This document shows, piece by piece, positions 21,690-33,300 of a DNA stretch of 64,000 nucleotides. The notes beneath the pieces were generated by a model. It searched no databases. It worked only from the letters and a program-made list of their open reading frames with translations, and had not been told where the DNA came from. Every line of letters starts with the position of its first letter. The first letter of the stretch is position 1. The position numbers and the translations under genes are program-made. This stretch comes from Jaltomata sinuosa (lineage: Eukaryota > Streptophyta > Magnoliopsida > Solanales > Solanaceae). Location of the stretch: contig QJPP01007233.1 of the NCBI GenBank assembly GCA_003996215.1, positions 1,297,501-1,361,500 of the forward strand. Direction: 5' to 3'.

Positions 21690-22070
21690 TATTATGGAGG
21701 ATTGAGAAGTCTCTCATTAAAGTATTGAAGTAATCTTTCGTAATACTATATTAGTATATAGATATACAGTGATAGTATCATCAAGGACTGACGGGTGTCT
21801 CGTTGAAGGATGATATCATATCAATGTATAAATATGAATATACTGTGATGATATCAGGAGGGATTGAGAAATGTCTTATTGAAGGACTGGAGTAACTCGC
21901 CGCCGATACCATGATAGTATATCAATATACTATGATGGTATCATGGAGGACTGAGAAGTGTCTCGTTGAAGGATTGAAACAGTCCTTCATGATACTATGC
22001 CAGTATCTAGATATACTATGATGGTATATCAAGGAGTATCTCAATGAAGGACTGAAGCAGATCTCAATAA
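21690..22070. repeat. ~85-bp tandem repeat with internal hairpins
   Basis: Five imperfect units, recognisable by GAGGATTGAGAAG-like starts near 21697, 21782, 21857, 21944 and 22027, each followed by GTCTCGTTGAAGGA. Within them a 38-bp near-palindrome (21905-21942, arms GATACCAT and ATGGTATC) can form a hairpin. It forms the centre of the fold-back element. Confidence 0.75.
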
Positions 22071-22079
22071 GTGTGAATG

Positions 22080-22850
22080 AAATTAGATTGTAAAACAAAA
22101 TTGAAATAAAATTAAAAATAGAATAAAAAATAAAATAAAATAGAAAAATAAAAAGAAAGGAGTTAAAATTGAGTATGAAATTAGATTATGGTAAAAAAAA
22201 GTAAATGAACGAAAAAGGAGGAAAAAATGAAAGAATAAAGAAATAAATAAGAAAGACAAGTGAAAAAAATAAAAAATATAGACGAATGTTTACTATATTA
22301 GTTATCTTTTGTTGTTATAGAGAAAAAAATAAAGAAAAAAAGTAAAAAAATCATGAATAAGAATAGATTATGGAAGAAAAAAATAAAATTAGAAAAGGAA
22401 CAAGAAATAAAAAAAATTGAAAAACAAAGAAAAAACACAAAAAAGAGCCAAAATTAATTATGTTGAAGAAGAAAATAAAATATAACATGATTTGTGAACG
22501 AAATAAATAAACAATAAAGAAGGAAAAAAAATACGAAGAAAAAAGGAGAGTAGAAAAGAAAAAATAAGAAGTAGAGAAATAAAAATAAAAAACCAAAAAA
22601 GGAGAAAAAAAGAGAGTCAAAACTTAGGATGAATCAGATTATGGTGTAAAAAAATTATAATTTAAGAAAAAAATTAAAATAAACAAAGAAACATAAAAAA
22701 TAAAAAAAATAAAAAATGAGAAAAGAAGAAAAGAAAAGAGATTAAAACAATGAGAAAAAAGGGAGAAAAGAAGAAAAAAAAAAGAAGTACAGAAATTAAA
22801 AAGAAAAAAAATGAAAAAGGAGCTAAGTGACTACAAAAGTTATAAGGGAA
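22080..22850. repeat. Long purine-rich tract
   Basis: About 770 bp composed overwhelmingly of A and G on the + strand (AAAGAAAAAAGA-like). It is the right arm of the fold-back element and explains the long Phe-rich open frame on the minus strand, which is not a gene. Confidence 0.8.
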
Positions 22851-23450
22851 GGGGGCATTTTCTATAATTAGTTAGGGGGTATTTAGTTGTAAATAGTTTG
22901 CTCCTATGAGGCATGCATGTACTTTTCCCTTTTTAAAATAAAAATATTTTAGAAAAAATATTTTTTAAAATTTTTGATCAAATAAACCATAAAAAAATTG
23001 AAAAATTATTTTCATCAATATACCCCGAATCTCCTAGAAGCATCTACTACACGTGAAGATTATGCATTTACTAAAAATTTATAAGCAGATTAGCTCCCTC
23101 ATTCTCTTATTGTACTAGCAGGCCTGGGCGAACGAGATCTAGTTTTCCAAGTAGGGAAGCCAAGATAAACATGTAATTAATAAAAATATCCAAAATATAC
23201 AACTGAACTTTGAAATTTATAAGTTGAAAGAAGTTAATCTAGAAAAAAAATAGTCCAAGTCCCCTCATACAATATAATTCAAATAAGTATCGCGTTATTC
23301 TAGTTCACTCAAATAGTTCATGTTGATTGTTGTCACAATAAATGAGATAACTCTATACTCAAATAGTCATATTGCTAAATGGATATAACTTTTGAGTTTG
23401 ATAATCAAAATTACATTTAAATTATCACATTTTTACGAGCTTTATGTTTT

Positions 23451-23640
23451 AACTATTTATTGTTCTATTTATCACTCCCTTTGTACTAAAACACATACCT
23501 CGATGTTGAGTTGGCTTACACACTCCTGTTGTCAATTGAAAATAAATATTTGGTCAAATCAACACTGAGGTGTGTACTTTTGATATAAATGGAGTGATAA
23601 TTTGAGTATGTAAATGGAACAATAAATAATTGAGGTATGA
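23451..23640. mobile_element. Palindromic MITE-like element
   Basis: The left arm (TTATTGTTCTATTT, ACATACCTCGATGTTGA) is mirrored by the right arm (TCAACACTGAGGTGTGTAC, GGAACAATAAATAA) around 23540. Arms are about 65-80 bp. No target duplication was identified. Confidence 0.5.
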
Positions 23641-24188
23641 AACTTTTAAAAGAGGTGATAGTTTAGATTTGTTTTTGACCATTAATCCTAACTTTTATCT
23701 CTTCTTCTCTCTTTCTTTCTGTCCTTCACCTATATTTTACTCCAATTGGTTGATCCATTTAAATTTTGGATCAACTAATTTTTTACTTTTTTTTATACAC
23801 AAGGTCAGTCTCATTTAACATTCAAACAACGAAGTTAGCATTCTATTATCGGGTCAAGTATTTCTTTTTGTACACACCTATAGTTGGCTAGAATGCAACG
23901 TCTGAAAATATTATTTTGAATCATTAATTTGTGTCATTTTCTTTAACATATCATAACTTGTTAAATAAAGTATACTTCATGGTCAGAAGTAGGAAATTGT
24001 CCTTTTCTTTTCAAGTTGAAATCTCCATTAATTGTGCAATAGGATAAGAATTTGGAGTTCTCTTTCTTTATTTTATATGGTCAATTTTAAATTATATTTT
24101 ATATGGTAAAATGATTCATGGTTTTTTTAAAAGGAAAAATGAGAAAGCTCGAGGCAAACTTCTCCCCATCTTGTCCAATTTAATTGCC

Positions 24189-25169
24189 ATGTCTGATAAA
24201 ATTGCTCCAATTGATCCAAATGTAGATCCTTATGGATACTTGGGCATTATTCCTAACATTGACGGCTCTATCACACGTTCACAAATTCCACCTCGTCCAT
24301 TTGCCACCACTACTGCCGATCATTCCTCCGTCTTCACGAAAGATCTCGTCATTAACCCCGCTAAAGACACGTGGGCTCGTATTATCATCCCTCGTGAAGT
24401 ACTAAATTCGGAAAATAAACTCCCTCTTATAGTATATTTTCATGGCGGAGGATTCGTAATGGCAGTTACTATAGACACACCAATCTTACATAAATTTTGT
24501 GCGACACTCGCTGCCGAAGTTCCAGCGATTATCGTATCGGTCGATTATCGATACGCCCCCGAAAATCGACTCCCAGCAGCTTATGATGATTGCGTGGAAG
24601 CATTGCATTGGATCAAAAATACCCCTAACGGGTTGTTGAAAAAATATGCCGATTTTTCTAAGTGTTTTCTCTTGGGCACTAGTGCCGGTGGCAACATAGC
24701 GTACCACGTAGGACTACGTGTAGCTGGAGTTAGTGAACACCTTAAGCCTTTAGAAATCAAAGGGTTGATTTTATATCATGGTCTTTTTGGTGGGATTGAA
24801 AGGACAAAATCGGAATTAAGATTAGCTCACGATAAGATGTTGCCCCTTAATGTGAGTGACATTATGTGGGAGCTAGGGTTGCCTATTGGCAGCGATCGCG
24901 ATCATCCGTATTGTAATCCGATGGTGGAGATTCGATCAAATGAAAGTTTGTTTGATCAAGTGAAAATACAAGGTTGGAAGATTCTGGTGATTGACTGCGA
25001 TGGTGATCCTATGATCGATCGACAGATTGAGGTTTCGAAGATGTTGAAGGAAAAAGGGGTGCAAGTTGTGGATTGTTTTAGTGAAGGAGGGTTTCATGGC
25101 TGTGAGTATTTTGATGGCATGAGATTAAAGGAATTGGCCCTTGTTTTAAAGGAGTTTGTGAGAGTTTAA
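24189..25169 (+). CDS. Carboxylesterase, plant CXE class, copy 2
   Basis: 326 residues from the ATG at 24189, collinear with copy 1 and very similar throughout. The triad and oxyanion hole are kept (HGGG 85-88, Ser165 in GTSAGGN, Asp273 in CDGDPMIDRQ, His303 in GGFHG), so the protein should be active. An in-frame ATG at 24111 would add 26 residues; that stretch matches untranslated upstream DNA near copy 1, so 24189 is preferred. The 3' flank (about 70 bp after the stop) is nearly identical to that of copy 1. The upstream flank is much shorter than in copy 1 and lacks the segment holding the TATA box. Differences in loops (for example HGLFGGIERT against HAFFGGNERT) could alter substrate choice. 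Confidence 0.9.
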   Translation: MSDKIAPIDPNVDPYGYLGIIPNIDGSITRSQIPPRPFATTTADHSSVFTKDLVINPAKDTWARIIIPREVLNSENKLPLIVYFHGGGFVMAVTIDTPILHKFCATLAAEVPAIIVSVDYRYAPENRLPAAYDDCVEALHWIKNTPNGLLKKYADFSKCFLLGTSAGGNIAYHVGLRVAGVSEHLKPLEIKGLILYHGLFGGIERTKSELRLAHDKMLPLNVSDIMWELGLPIGSDRDHPYCNPMVEIRSNESLFDQVKIQGWKILVIDCDGDPMIDRQIEVSKMLKEKGVQVVDCFSEGGFHGCEYFDGMRLKELALVLKEFVRV

Positions 25170-25228
25170 TTAAAGCACTTGTGGCAAGTGATCTTTAATT
25201 TGATGAAATATTTGTAACAATTATGAAA

Positions 25229-25330
25229 ATAACAGCTTGTTTGGATGGTTGTTACCTGCTGTATTGTAATACAATGTTTGTTTCATTACTTACAAAATTA
25301 GTTTCAGCACTTGATATTAATCTGTTACAT
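25229..25330. repeat. MITE-like fragment
   Basis: Begins GCTTGTTTGGATGGTTGTTACC, then TGTATTGTAATACAATG, a terminal sequence often repeated in Solanaceae genomes. The partner end is not obvious. Confidence 0.35.
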
Positions 25331-25611
25331 TAATCAACTGGACACACATAAGAAGCTAGAATTGCAGAAAGCAGAAATGATGAAGGCTAGCATTTGAATT
25401 TCAGAAGGATGTTCACAACTAGGAGTTTAATAGAATAGCTCAGATGTTTAGGAGGTTAAGTGAACAAACAACTCCATCTTCAGAAAAGGATATTCTACAT
25501 TGGAATTCTGAGAAAGATGGATAGAATACAGTAAACTGTGCTGCAACAGGACATTTTTGAAAAATATTAGAAAAGAAAACCTTGGAAACCAAAGTTCAGA
25601 TTCTAACAGAG

Positions 25612-25715
25612 GCAAAAACACTAGGTAATTTCTTTCCATCTGCCTAAGCCTTGGGAGGCGGACTTACCCGGTTCTTATGCTCAACAGATTGGCTGGACAC
25701 CACCGTCATCAAATA
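25612..25715 (+). mobile_element. Truncated SINE (3' body)
   Basis: Matches the body of the SINE at 31819-32068: AACACTAGGTAATTTCTTTCC, CATCTGCCTAAGCCTTGG, then GGCTGGACACCACCGTCATCAAA. The tRNA-like head is absent. Confidence 0.65.
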
Positions 25716-26480
25716 AAGAAGATATTAGAAGAGGAAAATGGCATTAGAAGATGATGGAAGATAAGAGCTAAGTTTCTTGTTTTGGATGGATAGGTAGTAG
25801 AGAGTCATGGTTGACCCAAGATAGTATACAGAGGAGAATTCTTGATTTATAACAAGAGCTACATGTATGAGCAAAGCTCCAGAGAATCTACCAGCCATCT
25901 TTTACTACAATGCAAAGCATGGCAGATTTGGATTCTGTTCGAAAACCTTTTTGGTAAAAGGTGTGCAGTGGGTGATTCCAGTTTCCAGGTACTTTATAAG
26001 AGAATCTACTCAGCTGAGAAGGACAGAGAATAAGAAAGAAGCTCAGAATCTTGTGGAAGAGAGTACCACTGCCTGTAATATGGACAATTTGGCTGGAGAC
26101 AATTTATTTTGAGCTTCTAGGATAAACGTTAGAAATATAGGACTCCTATCCTGGCTGGATGACGGGAGCTAAATCATTGGACTTGTACATAAATTTTCAG
26201 CACCTCTTGGTCATATAATCAATGAATTATCTTACTCACCAAAAGAAATGCTTTAGCATTCAAAAGCAAAAATATAATGAAAATCAGAGAGGAAGATACA
26301 AAGTCGTATGCTTTTCTCAAACTTAATAGACGGAGAAAAGTATTTTTGCTAACTGATTGATCAAAAGTTCTTTACATGGTGTAAATACATTCTTATAGTT
26401 GTATATCGAACAACAGGTTTAAAAATATCAGCAACAAAAACTTGAAATCAACAATTAATGCTACAGCTAAAATTATCAAA
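25716..26480. other. Spacer between esterase copy 2 and the PPR gene
   Basis: No coding sequence recognised. The right end should contain the 3' untranslated region of the minus-strand PPR gene. Confidence 0.4.
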
Positions 26481-26492
26481 ATATCTCCTTTC

Positions 26493-29180
26493 TCAGCACC
26501 AATTATCCCTGCACGAGCATTTACCATTTACAAAATGATGAAAACCTGAAGCATCTCTTACGTGTATATCTCTTTTGGTGACAACAGAAACATATTTGAA
26601 GAATGTATGGCAGTCACCACAGAGAAGCACATTCTTCATAACGCGAACAGGTCTTCCAGGTCTCATCATAAGAAGACCAAAGGTTACAGCTAGTTTTGCA
26701 CTGTGGTAGAACAAGAAGTCTTTCTTCTGATGCTCCTCCACTTCATGAAGCACAAGACTTGTATCAGGTGCATATCCAGCTTTCAGACACTCCATAATAA
26801 GTATTTGTAAGCCACTGTATATGTCTTTTGACTGCGAATGCAATTTGTCTCTAGCAAAGAAGGAGTGAACCTTGTCGCTGAATATGATCCAACTGCGTCC
26901 TGGTATTTTTCGGATACCCTTCTCCCTCATCTCCGCCCTAACAAGTTCCGAACACTGCCATCTTCCAGATGCCGAGTAAAGATTTGACTTTAGTATGAAC
27001 GTAGAAGGATCCTGTGGGACAATAGAAAGTATATTCTTCATGGCCCTTTTACCAATGATAGCATTCACATGTAACCTGCAACCATCAAGCAAAGCATGCC
27101 AAACAGAAGCCTTTGGTTCAAATGGCATTGCACTAATTATCTTTTCTGCTTCTTCGAGCAGACCCCAATAGCCTAAGACACCTACAAAACCTGCATAATG
27201 CTCCGAGGTGGGGTTTACGTTATAAGAGGATTGCATTGAGGAAAAGAACTTTTGACAACAATCAACTAAATTTCTGGAAGTGTGTCTATAAGCTGATATC
27301 ACAAGGACACAGGTAATAGAATCTGGATCTACTCCTAACCTCTCCATCTTCGCCCACATATCCAATGCCCCATTGCCCTGCCTATGAAGGACATAGCAAG
27401 TCAACAAACCATTCCATGATACTAAATCGTGTGTAGGCATAGCCTCAAAGGTCTTAATTGCACTTTGCATTTCACCACACTTAGAGTACATGCTGATCAT
27501 GGCATTTCCAACACCGGTATCAGACATTAAACCATGTTTCAAGGCATAACAATGGACTTGTTCCCCTAACTTTAGAATCCCTAATGTTCCACAAACACCA
27601 AGAATAGTGGCCAATGCAACTTCATCAAAAACTAGTGATTCTTCTGAATATCTGACCAAGAACAGAGAAATAGCTTCTTCTGGCAGTCCATTTCTAGCAT
27701 ATGCACATATCATTGATGTCAATGCAATTGAATTATCATGGTCAAGTGGCAGCTGATGAAATATCTTTTCGGCATCATCCATTCTTCCACATCGCGTGCA
27801 CATATCAACCAATGCCGTCTCAATACGATCATTTGATTTTAAACCAAGCTTGAGGATGAATGCATGAATTTGTTCGCTTATCTTCCTCTGCATAATTGAC
27901 CCACAAGCATTAAGGACACTAGTCAATGTACAATCATTCAACTCCATTCCTCCCTCCAACATTCTACAAAAAAACACCAGTGCCTTAAACCCTTCATGAT
28001 TTTGACTAAATCCAGCCAAAAGAGCATTATAAGAAACAGAATTTCTCTCAGGCATGCTGTTAAAAATCTCCATCGCCAAATCAACATGTCCAAATTCCAT
28101 ATATGCCACAATCATTTCAGTCCAACTAAAGACATCCTTCACAGGCATCCTCTCAAACACATCCACTACATTTTTCAAGGTTCCACACTTGGTGTAAAAG
28201 CCTACAAGTGCATTATTCACACTCAAATTACCATGTAATCCACTTTTAAGAGCATGCCTGTGAAGTTCTTGGCCTTCTCTCACCGCCAAACAGCGGGAAG
28301 ATGCAGCCAAAAGAGTCGAAAGAGTAAAATGATCAGGTATCAAGCATTCATTTCTCTGCAACTCACGATACATTTCAAATGCTCTATCATACATGGACTC
28401 CTCAACCACACATGCAATCACAGTGTTCCACGAAACAATGTCCCTTTGTGGCATAGCATTAAACAAGAGAACTACAAACTCCAATAAACCACACTTACTA
28501 TACAACCCCATAAGTGCATTGACAACATAAGTATAACTCGAATAACCCAATCTGATAACAAGACCATGTATTTGATAACCCAACTCAAGATTCAATGAAC
28601 GAATACAAGCAGTTAAAATAGCAACATATGTAAATTCATTTGGTTCAATACCTAAGTCCCTCATTTCAAGAAACAGCTCAAAGGCTTCTCTTTGACGATT
28701 CGACTTGGCAAAAGCCGATATAATTGCAGTGTAGGACACAACATCAGGGCTCCAAAGCGAATCAAAAACTCTCTCAGCAAGATTCAAGTGACCCAATTTG
28801 ATATAAGCAGCAATTAAAGCATTGCTCAAATAAACATCCTCATCTTCAAGTTTGAGAATTGAAGAGTGAATTATCTTGGTGAGCTCAACATCACCACACC
28901 TAACAGAAATACGAAGCAAATTGGCATAATCAATCCTATCAGTGTCAGACTCTACTGACACATTAGAGTCCTTAAATTGCTGAGGGGTCAAAAGGGGTTG
29001 AACAAAATGAGATTTTGAAGAAGGGTTTTGGAGGAACAAAGAGGGCTTATGCTTAAATTTAGTTTTCTTGGTAGTTGCTAAGCTTGAAGTGCAGGTGAAA
29101 AGTGAATGAAGGTTAAAGGGTCGAAGAGGGAGAAGGGATAGAGGGATAGTGTTGTTGGGGCTGTGGATAACGGCAGCCAT
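26493..29180 (-). CDS. Pentatricopeptide repeat protein, PLS-DYW class (At5g03800/EMB175-like)
   Basis: Intronless, 895 residues, as is usual for the class. The N-terminal ~60 residues are Ser/Thr/Leu-rich with few acidic residues, suggesting an organelle transit peptide. From about residue 85 to 720 there are tandem PLS-type PPR motifs (DVVSYTAIISAFAKSNR, DLVSWNGLLTCY and similar), then E/E+ motifs and a DYW domain. The C-terminus GFHHFVNGKCSCRD is very close to Arabidopsis EMB175, a protein needed for embryo development. Such proteins bind organellar RNA one base per repeat. The deaminase signature is altered: HSA (826-828) replaces HSE, while CGDCH (854-858) is intact, and the tail reads DNWC rather than DYW. 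C-to-U editing by this protein itself is therefore doubtful; an RNA-binding role is inferred. Confidence 0.92.
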   Translation of the reverse strand: MAAVIHSPNNTIPLSLLPLRPFNLHSLFTCTSSLATTKKTKFKHKPSLFLQNPSSKSHFVQPLLTPQQFKDSNVSVESDTDRIDYANLLRISVRCGDVELTKIIHSSILKLEDEDVYLSNALIAAYIKLGHLNLAERVFDSLWSPDVVSYTAIISAFAKSNRQREAFELFLEMRDLGIEPNEFTYVAILTACIRSLNLELGYQIHGLVIRLGYSSYTYVVNALMGLYSKCGLLEFVVLLFNAMPQRDIVSWNTVIACVVEESMYDRAFEMYRELQRNECLIPDHFTLSTLLAASSRCLAVREGQELHRHALKSGLHGNLSVNNALVGFYTKCGTLKNVVDVFERMPVKDVFSWTEMIVAYMEFGHVDLAMEIFNSMPERNSVSYNALLAGFSQNHEGFKALVFFCRMLEGGMELNDCTLTSVLNACGSIMQRKISEQIHAFILKLGLKSNDRIETALVDMCTRCGRMDDAEKIFHQLPLDHDNSIALTSMICAYARNGLPEEAISLFLVRYSEESLVFDEVALATILGVCGTLGILKLGEQVHCYALKHGLMSDTGVGNAMISMYSKCGEMQSAIKTFEAMPTHDLVSWNGLLTCYVLHRQGNGALDMWAKMERLGVDPDSITCVLVISAYRHTSRNLVDCCQKFFSSMQSSYNVNPTSEHYAGFVGVLGYWGLLEEAEKIISAMPFEPKASVWHALLDGCRLHVNAIIGKRAMKNILSIVPQDPSTFILKSNLYSASGRWQCSELVRAEMREKGIRKIPGRSWIIFSDKVHSFFARDKLHSQSKDIYSGLQILIMECLKAGYAPDTSLVLHEVEEHQKKDFLFYHSAKLAVTFGLLMMRPGRPVRVMKNVLLCGDCHTFFKYVSVVTKRDIHVRDASGFHHFVNGKCSCRDNWC

Positions 29181-30310
29181 GAAAGAACAAAGGCGCCAAG
29201 CATAGTAAAGGGAGTGGGAATCGGTAAGTTAAGTTTGGTGTGTAGTGTTTATTCTTCTGTGTGTTTTCTTGGGGGTTTATGGCTATCCAGGAATTGGATG
29301 TCCATTTTTCCACAAGGGTTTATCTAGTTTACTCAAAATCTTCAGAGGAGGGAGCAGCTTAACTGCCAGATAATTTTGTGAAGGGTCTTGGAAGTTGTGG
29401 AAATTACACTTTGCCCCTAAAGGTTTAGAGTATTTGGACTTACGACCCTTATCCATCTATGAATTGTAGTGCATGTAATACATGGATTGTCTGTTTTTAA
29501 CTTATAGATAGATCATATTCCTCTGGTTAAATGTGATTTACAAGTTGTATTTCAAAGATGCATTTCCGCGATTTAAGTTAACGTTGTCTTCTTGACCATA
29601 TGTTATCACAGTTAAACTAGAAGACATATAAATAACATTTCGCATATACATTTTGCATATTTTTGGAATGTCACAATAGTGCAAATTGCACAATTTAGAA
29701 CGAACTTCCTCTTTTCACCTCCCTATAAACTATACTTGTAGGGCACATTACCAACATTGCCAAAATTTGCAAGAAAATTATTTGTATGACGAAAATAACC
29801 TTACAAGGCTCACATGTGTTACATTCTTACCCATCTCATGCGCAAAAAGGGTCATATTTGTAATGGATAATAAAATTGATCTCCCCATATCACGCTGAGA
29901 ACTGTATAATAGGAATTTTACAGAATGTCGATGAGTAGGGTAAAGGAGAGATGCAATTACACCGGTCAAATATAGATGTAAAATTTTCTACTAACTGCAG
30001 AAGTCGAACATACCATCACAAAGAATTAACTCTGGTAGTACTAATATACATGTAACTGGGGAGCTTCTCGCCACCACAACAAATTGAGAAGTCAAAATCC
30101 AGAAAGATCCTTCTATATTTGGAAAAGGAAAAGGAAAACAATGCTTCAGCTCTGGACAGTACTATAAACCCTTCTCCGAAAGGTGCATAATCACAAAATG
30201 CTTCAAAGTGTTGCCATGGCCAGCCCCACTTTCATGTTATTTCCAGAATAGGCCATAGAAACACTCATCTGAAGCTCTCGCTCTGCTGCTACCCAAAACG
30301 CTGTTGCTTC
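29181..30310. other. Spacer between two minus-strand genes
   Basis: The left side should hold the promoter and leader of the PPR gene, and the right side (about 30050-30310) the 3' untranslated region of the kinase gene. No other feature recognised. Confidence 0.5.
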
Positions 30311-33300
30311 TCATCTTCGCTTTGTCAAATGCTTTTTGGCATCACCTGCAGTATGCTTCTTCCGCCTTCCACCAGCTGAAGCAGGCTCTACTAAAGGACC
30401 TGACCAATTCTGTACAGGTTCTTTTGAATATGTGAATGAGGTCGAACTGAATGGCACATCAGGAGGGACAAGGGATGGATCAATGTGATGTGAAGCACCC
30501 AAGGGAACACCAAGTCCTCCATCCTGGTGTGGTGGGGGGAACTTCTCACTCTTGCTCTTTGCATTTGCATGTGTAATTAGGCGGCGGCGCTGCAAAGTAA
30601 ACAGATTGGCAAAATACCAGTTTAAAAAATCAAATGGAGCAACTGATAAAAGTTATGCACAAAAGGAACAAAGACTTCAAACAAGTCTCCCAGGAAGCAT
30701 AACAGAGAGAACTGATGTGACTGCTCTTGATCTACTTTAGACTGGCAACTCATATCTCCCACCTTTTACATTCTTACTTCTGTTTAATTGACAGTTGATG
30801 AAAAACTTTGTTCAAACTTAAATTTTCTTGGTGACACTAAAGAACAAGACGAATGATAACGAAATAATGCACGGCATAGTAAATCAAAAGAAGATGAATA
30901 AGAAAAGAAGCTTCAACTATAACAGAACCAATAACAAAGCAGGAGACTTTTCACAAGGGCATACATCAATATTAGCTTGATTTTCTGCATTGGCATCTGG
31001 AGCAGGGCCTGCACGGGCCCGTTCACGATGGCGCACTCTCTTAGCACCATCTCCCGGAGCTTTATTAGCCGCTCTTAGCCTGCATGATGAGATGGAATGA
31101 GCAGCTTGTCACCATTTCACAAGCATCAGACAGAACCCAGAGGAATGAATATTTTATATTGTTATTTCCAATTAGGAATGGAAAAAATGAAATTTCAAAA
31201 TATCAAATAATACATTGTTGAATAACTGTTAAAACCAATGAGAGAAGAGTGCGATTTCAAAAGATCAATTGCATTCAAACATAGTATAATTAACAATGAA
31301 AAGCATTGACAAGTTGACAAACAAGTCCAGTACTCTACAAATATTTTTTTTCCACAAGACACAAATATCTGACTTTATATTTCTAAACTGCAAATAACAT
31401 ATTTTTGCCAGAGAAAGTAAAGAGCGCGCAAAACCTCCATACCTACTTAAATTACTAGGGTCAGTAACACCATTCTCTCTTCTAGTTTTGCTAAATCGGA
31501 GGACATTCCCTCTAGTTTTAAAATTGCACTCACCTTCCCCCTATTGGGAACTGTTACATAATTAGTTAAGAGCTATTACATTTTTATTTAAGCAGGAAGG
31601 AGAATGAGGGCACTGATCATCTTTTCTTTACCCTCCTGCCTGATTGCTTCACCCTGTAGTGACTATATATAAATATTTTTTAGATGAATGTATGACCAAG
31701 ACTGTTGAAGAAAAAAAAATTGCAAGTGGTTAAGAAGGCTAAGTGGTGCACTTGGTTGAATGTTGAGTTATTTACCCAGAAGACTAAGGATCAATTCCCA
31801 CTTAATACATTTTAGACAAGTGGGGTTGCCCAGATGGTAAGCATCCTCCACCTCTAGCCCTAAGGTCGTGGGTTCGAGTCACCAAGGGAGCAAAAAAAGG
31901 TGGGAGCTCCCGGCAAAAAACACTAGGTGATTCTTTCCATCTGTTCTAGCCTTGGTGGACAGAGTTACCTGGTACCTGTTGCTGGTGGGAGGTGGCAGGT
32001 ATCCCGTGGATTTAGTCGAGGTGCGCGAAAGCTGGCCCGGACACCACGATCAAAAAAAAAAAAAAAAACGGGAGCTCCCAGGGAGAGGTAAAAAAAAGTA
32101 CCAAAAAAAAAAAACTGCTAAAGAACTCTTACAATAATGGGCTGTAAAGAAGACTAACAAGGAGAGATTGAATTGCAATCCTTGCCTGTATTTTGTGGAT
32201 CTTTATGGAGAGAGATATCAAAGGTGTTTTGAAGGAAAAGATGAGATTACGCATAATTTAAAATACAAGTGCCAGTATCTAGTAGCCATGTGATTTTATC
32301 TCAAAGATGTACACGAAGTGGATATCTTAACAGGCTTTCTAACTTCACTATAGGCACAGTTAGGAACTACTTCTATATACCTCTTTTGCATATAACTATC
32401 ATCATCTTAGAGATGGTTTTGCTATTTAACTAGGCTATTACTTATCAAAAAGGGAGTATTATAACTTGTTGAAATAGATGATTCCAAATGTTCTATGACA
32501 TTTTATGTTGCAATACATGTATGAATTCAAATCTTCTATTGCATTTTATGTTACATTATAACACATAATCAAGACATTTGTCACCCGTCATTTATATCTC
32601 ATATTTTTGTTGATAATTTATCTCCTTGGATCATATTATCATGAATCTTATCTCTCTTTTTTTAATTGTTTCATGACTTCCATCTTTTTGATTGGTAATT
32701 AACCCCTAATTTTTCTCTTTCCGTACCCCCATATTTGTTTGGATGTTAGTTCATGGACACTTGAGCATAACTTAAATAACATAAAACAGAACTTGAATGG
32801 AATGTTAGATACAGAGGGGCAAACACCCAATGAAAGCTTCTATTTCCCTTACTATCCAATGGTGCCTCAACAACTTGAAATCCTTGTACTCGAGTTCTTT
32901 GTTCTTCTATTTGTTTCTTCTTCTTTTTTTCAAAATTAAGCAGAGATAAGGGCAAAGGAATTTCTTGTAAATAGAAAGGAGATCTCATGAAGGACCAATG
33001 TTATGTGCATATTAATGTAAAATTAAGTATAAAAGAGGATCCGAGGCCAGCATAAAGACCCGAGAAAACTTGTAGATTCTACTCATCAAAGTAAAACAAT
33101 TGTAAAATTTTACAACTACATTTGCATACTTGAATTTCTAAATCATGGTAGGTTCCCACACTAGAGTCAATTATAATCTCACTTCTAGATATTTTTTTTT
33201 TCGAGAACTCAAAAATTGTTGAATATCAAATTCTCAAATTTCTAAGGTGTTGTTTGATTGAGATATTGCAAACTCAGTTTTTGAGTTTTTGGAAGAAGTG

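Larger units (their letters stand above)
21110..22929. mobile_element. Fold-back element, possibly Mutator-like
   Basis: The ends GGAAAAAGTACA and, inverted, GGGAAAAGTACA continue into a longer imperfect inverted repeat (ACCCCCTTCCAAATTAATTAT against ACCCCCTAACTAATTAT). TTTTTAAAA occurs just outside both ends (21101-21109, 22930-22938); a 9-bp duplication would fit the Mutator superfamily, though this low-complexity word could recur by chance. The left arm (21240-21620) is pyrimidine-rich and the right arm (22080-22850) purine-rich, as expected for a large snap-back structure. No transposase. Confidence 0.55.
20889..23026. mobile_element. Outer Tourist-like element interrupted by a fold-back element
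   Basis: The left end GGGTGTGTTTCGTGCGAAGG with a following GAAAATGTTT matches the family at 14507-15309. The right side (22939-23026) resembles the inverse of the left arm (ATCAAATAAACCATAAAA, then ATTATTTTCATC and ACCCC) but is degraded. The bulk, 21110-22929, is a separate insertion. Confidence 0.4.

Noticed and set aside
22351..22620. Phe/Ser-rich open frame on the minus strand
   Set aside because: Product of the purine-rich tract; no codon bias or family resemblance.
24111..24188. Upstream ATG as the start of carboxylesterase copy 2
   Set aside because: The 26 extra residues come from DNA that is untranslated beside copy 1. Both genes share MSD starts giving 326 residues.
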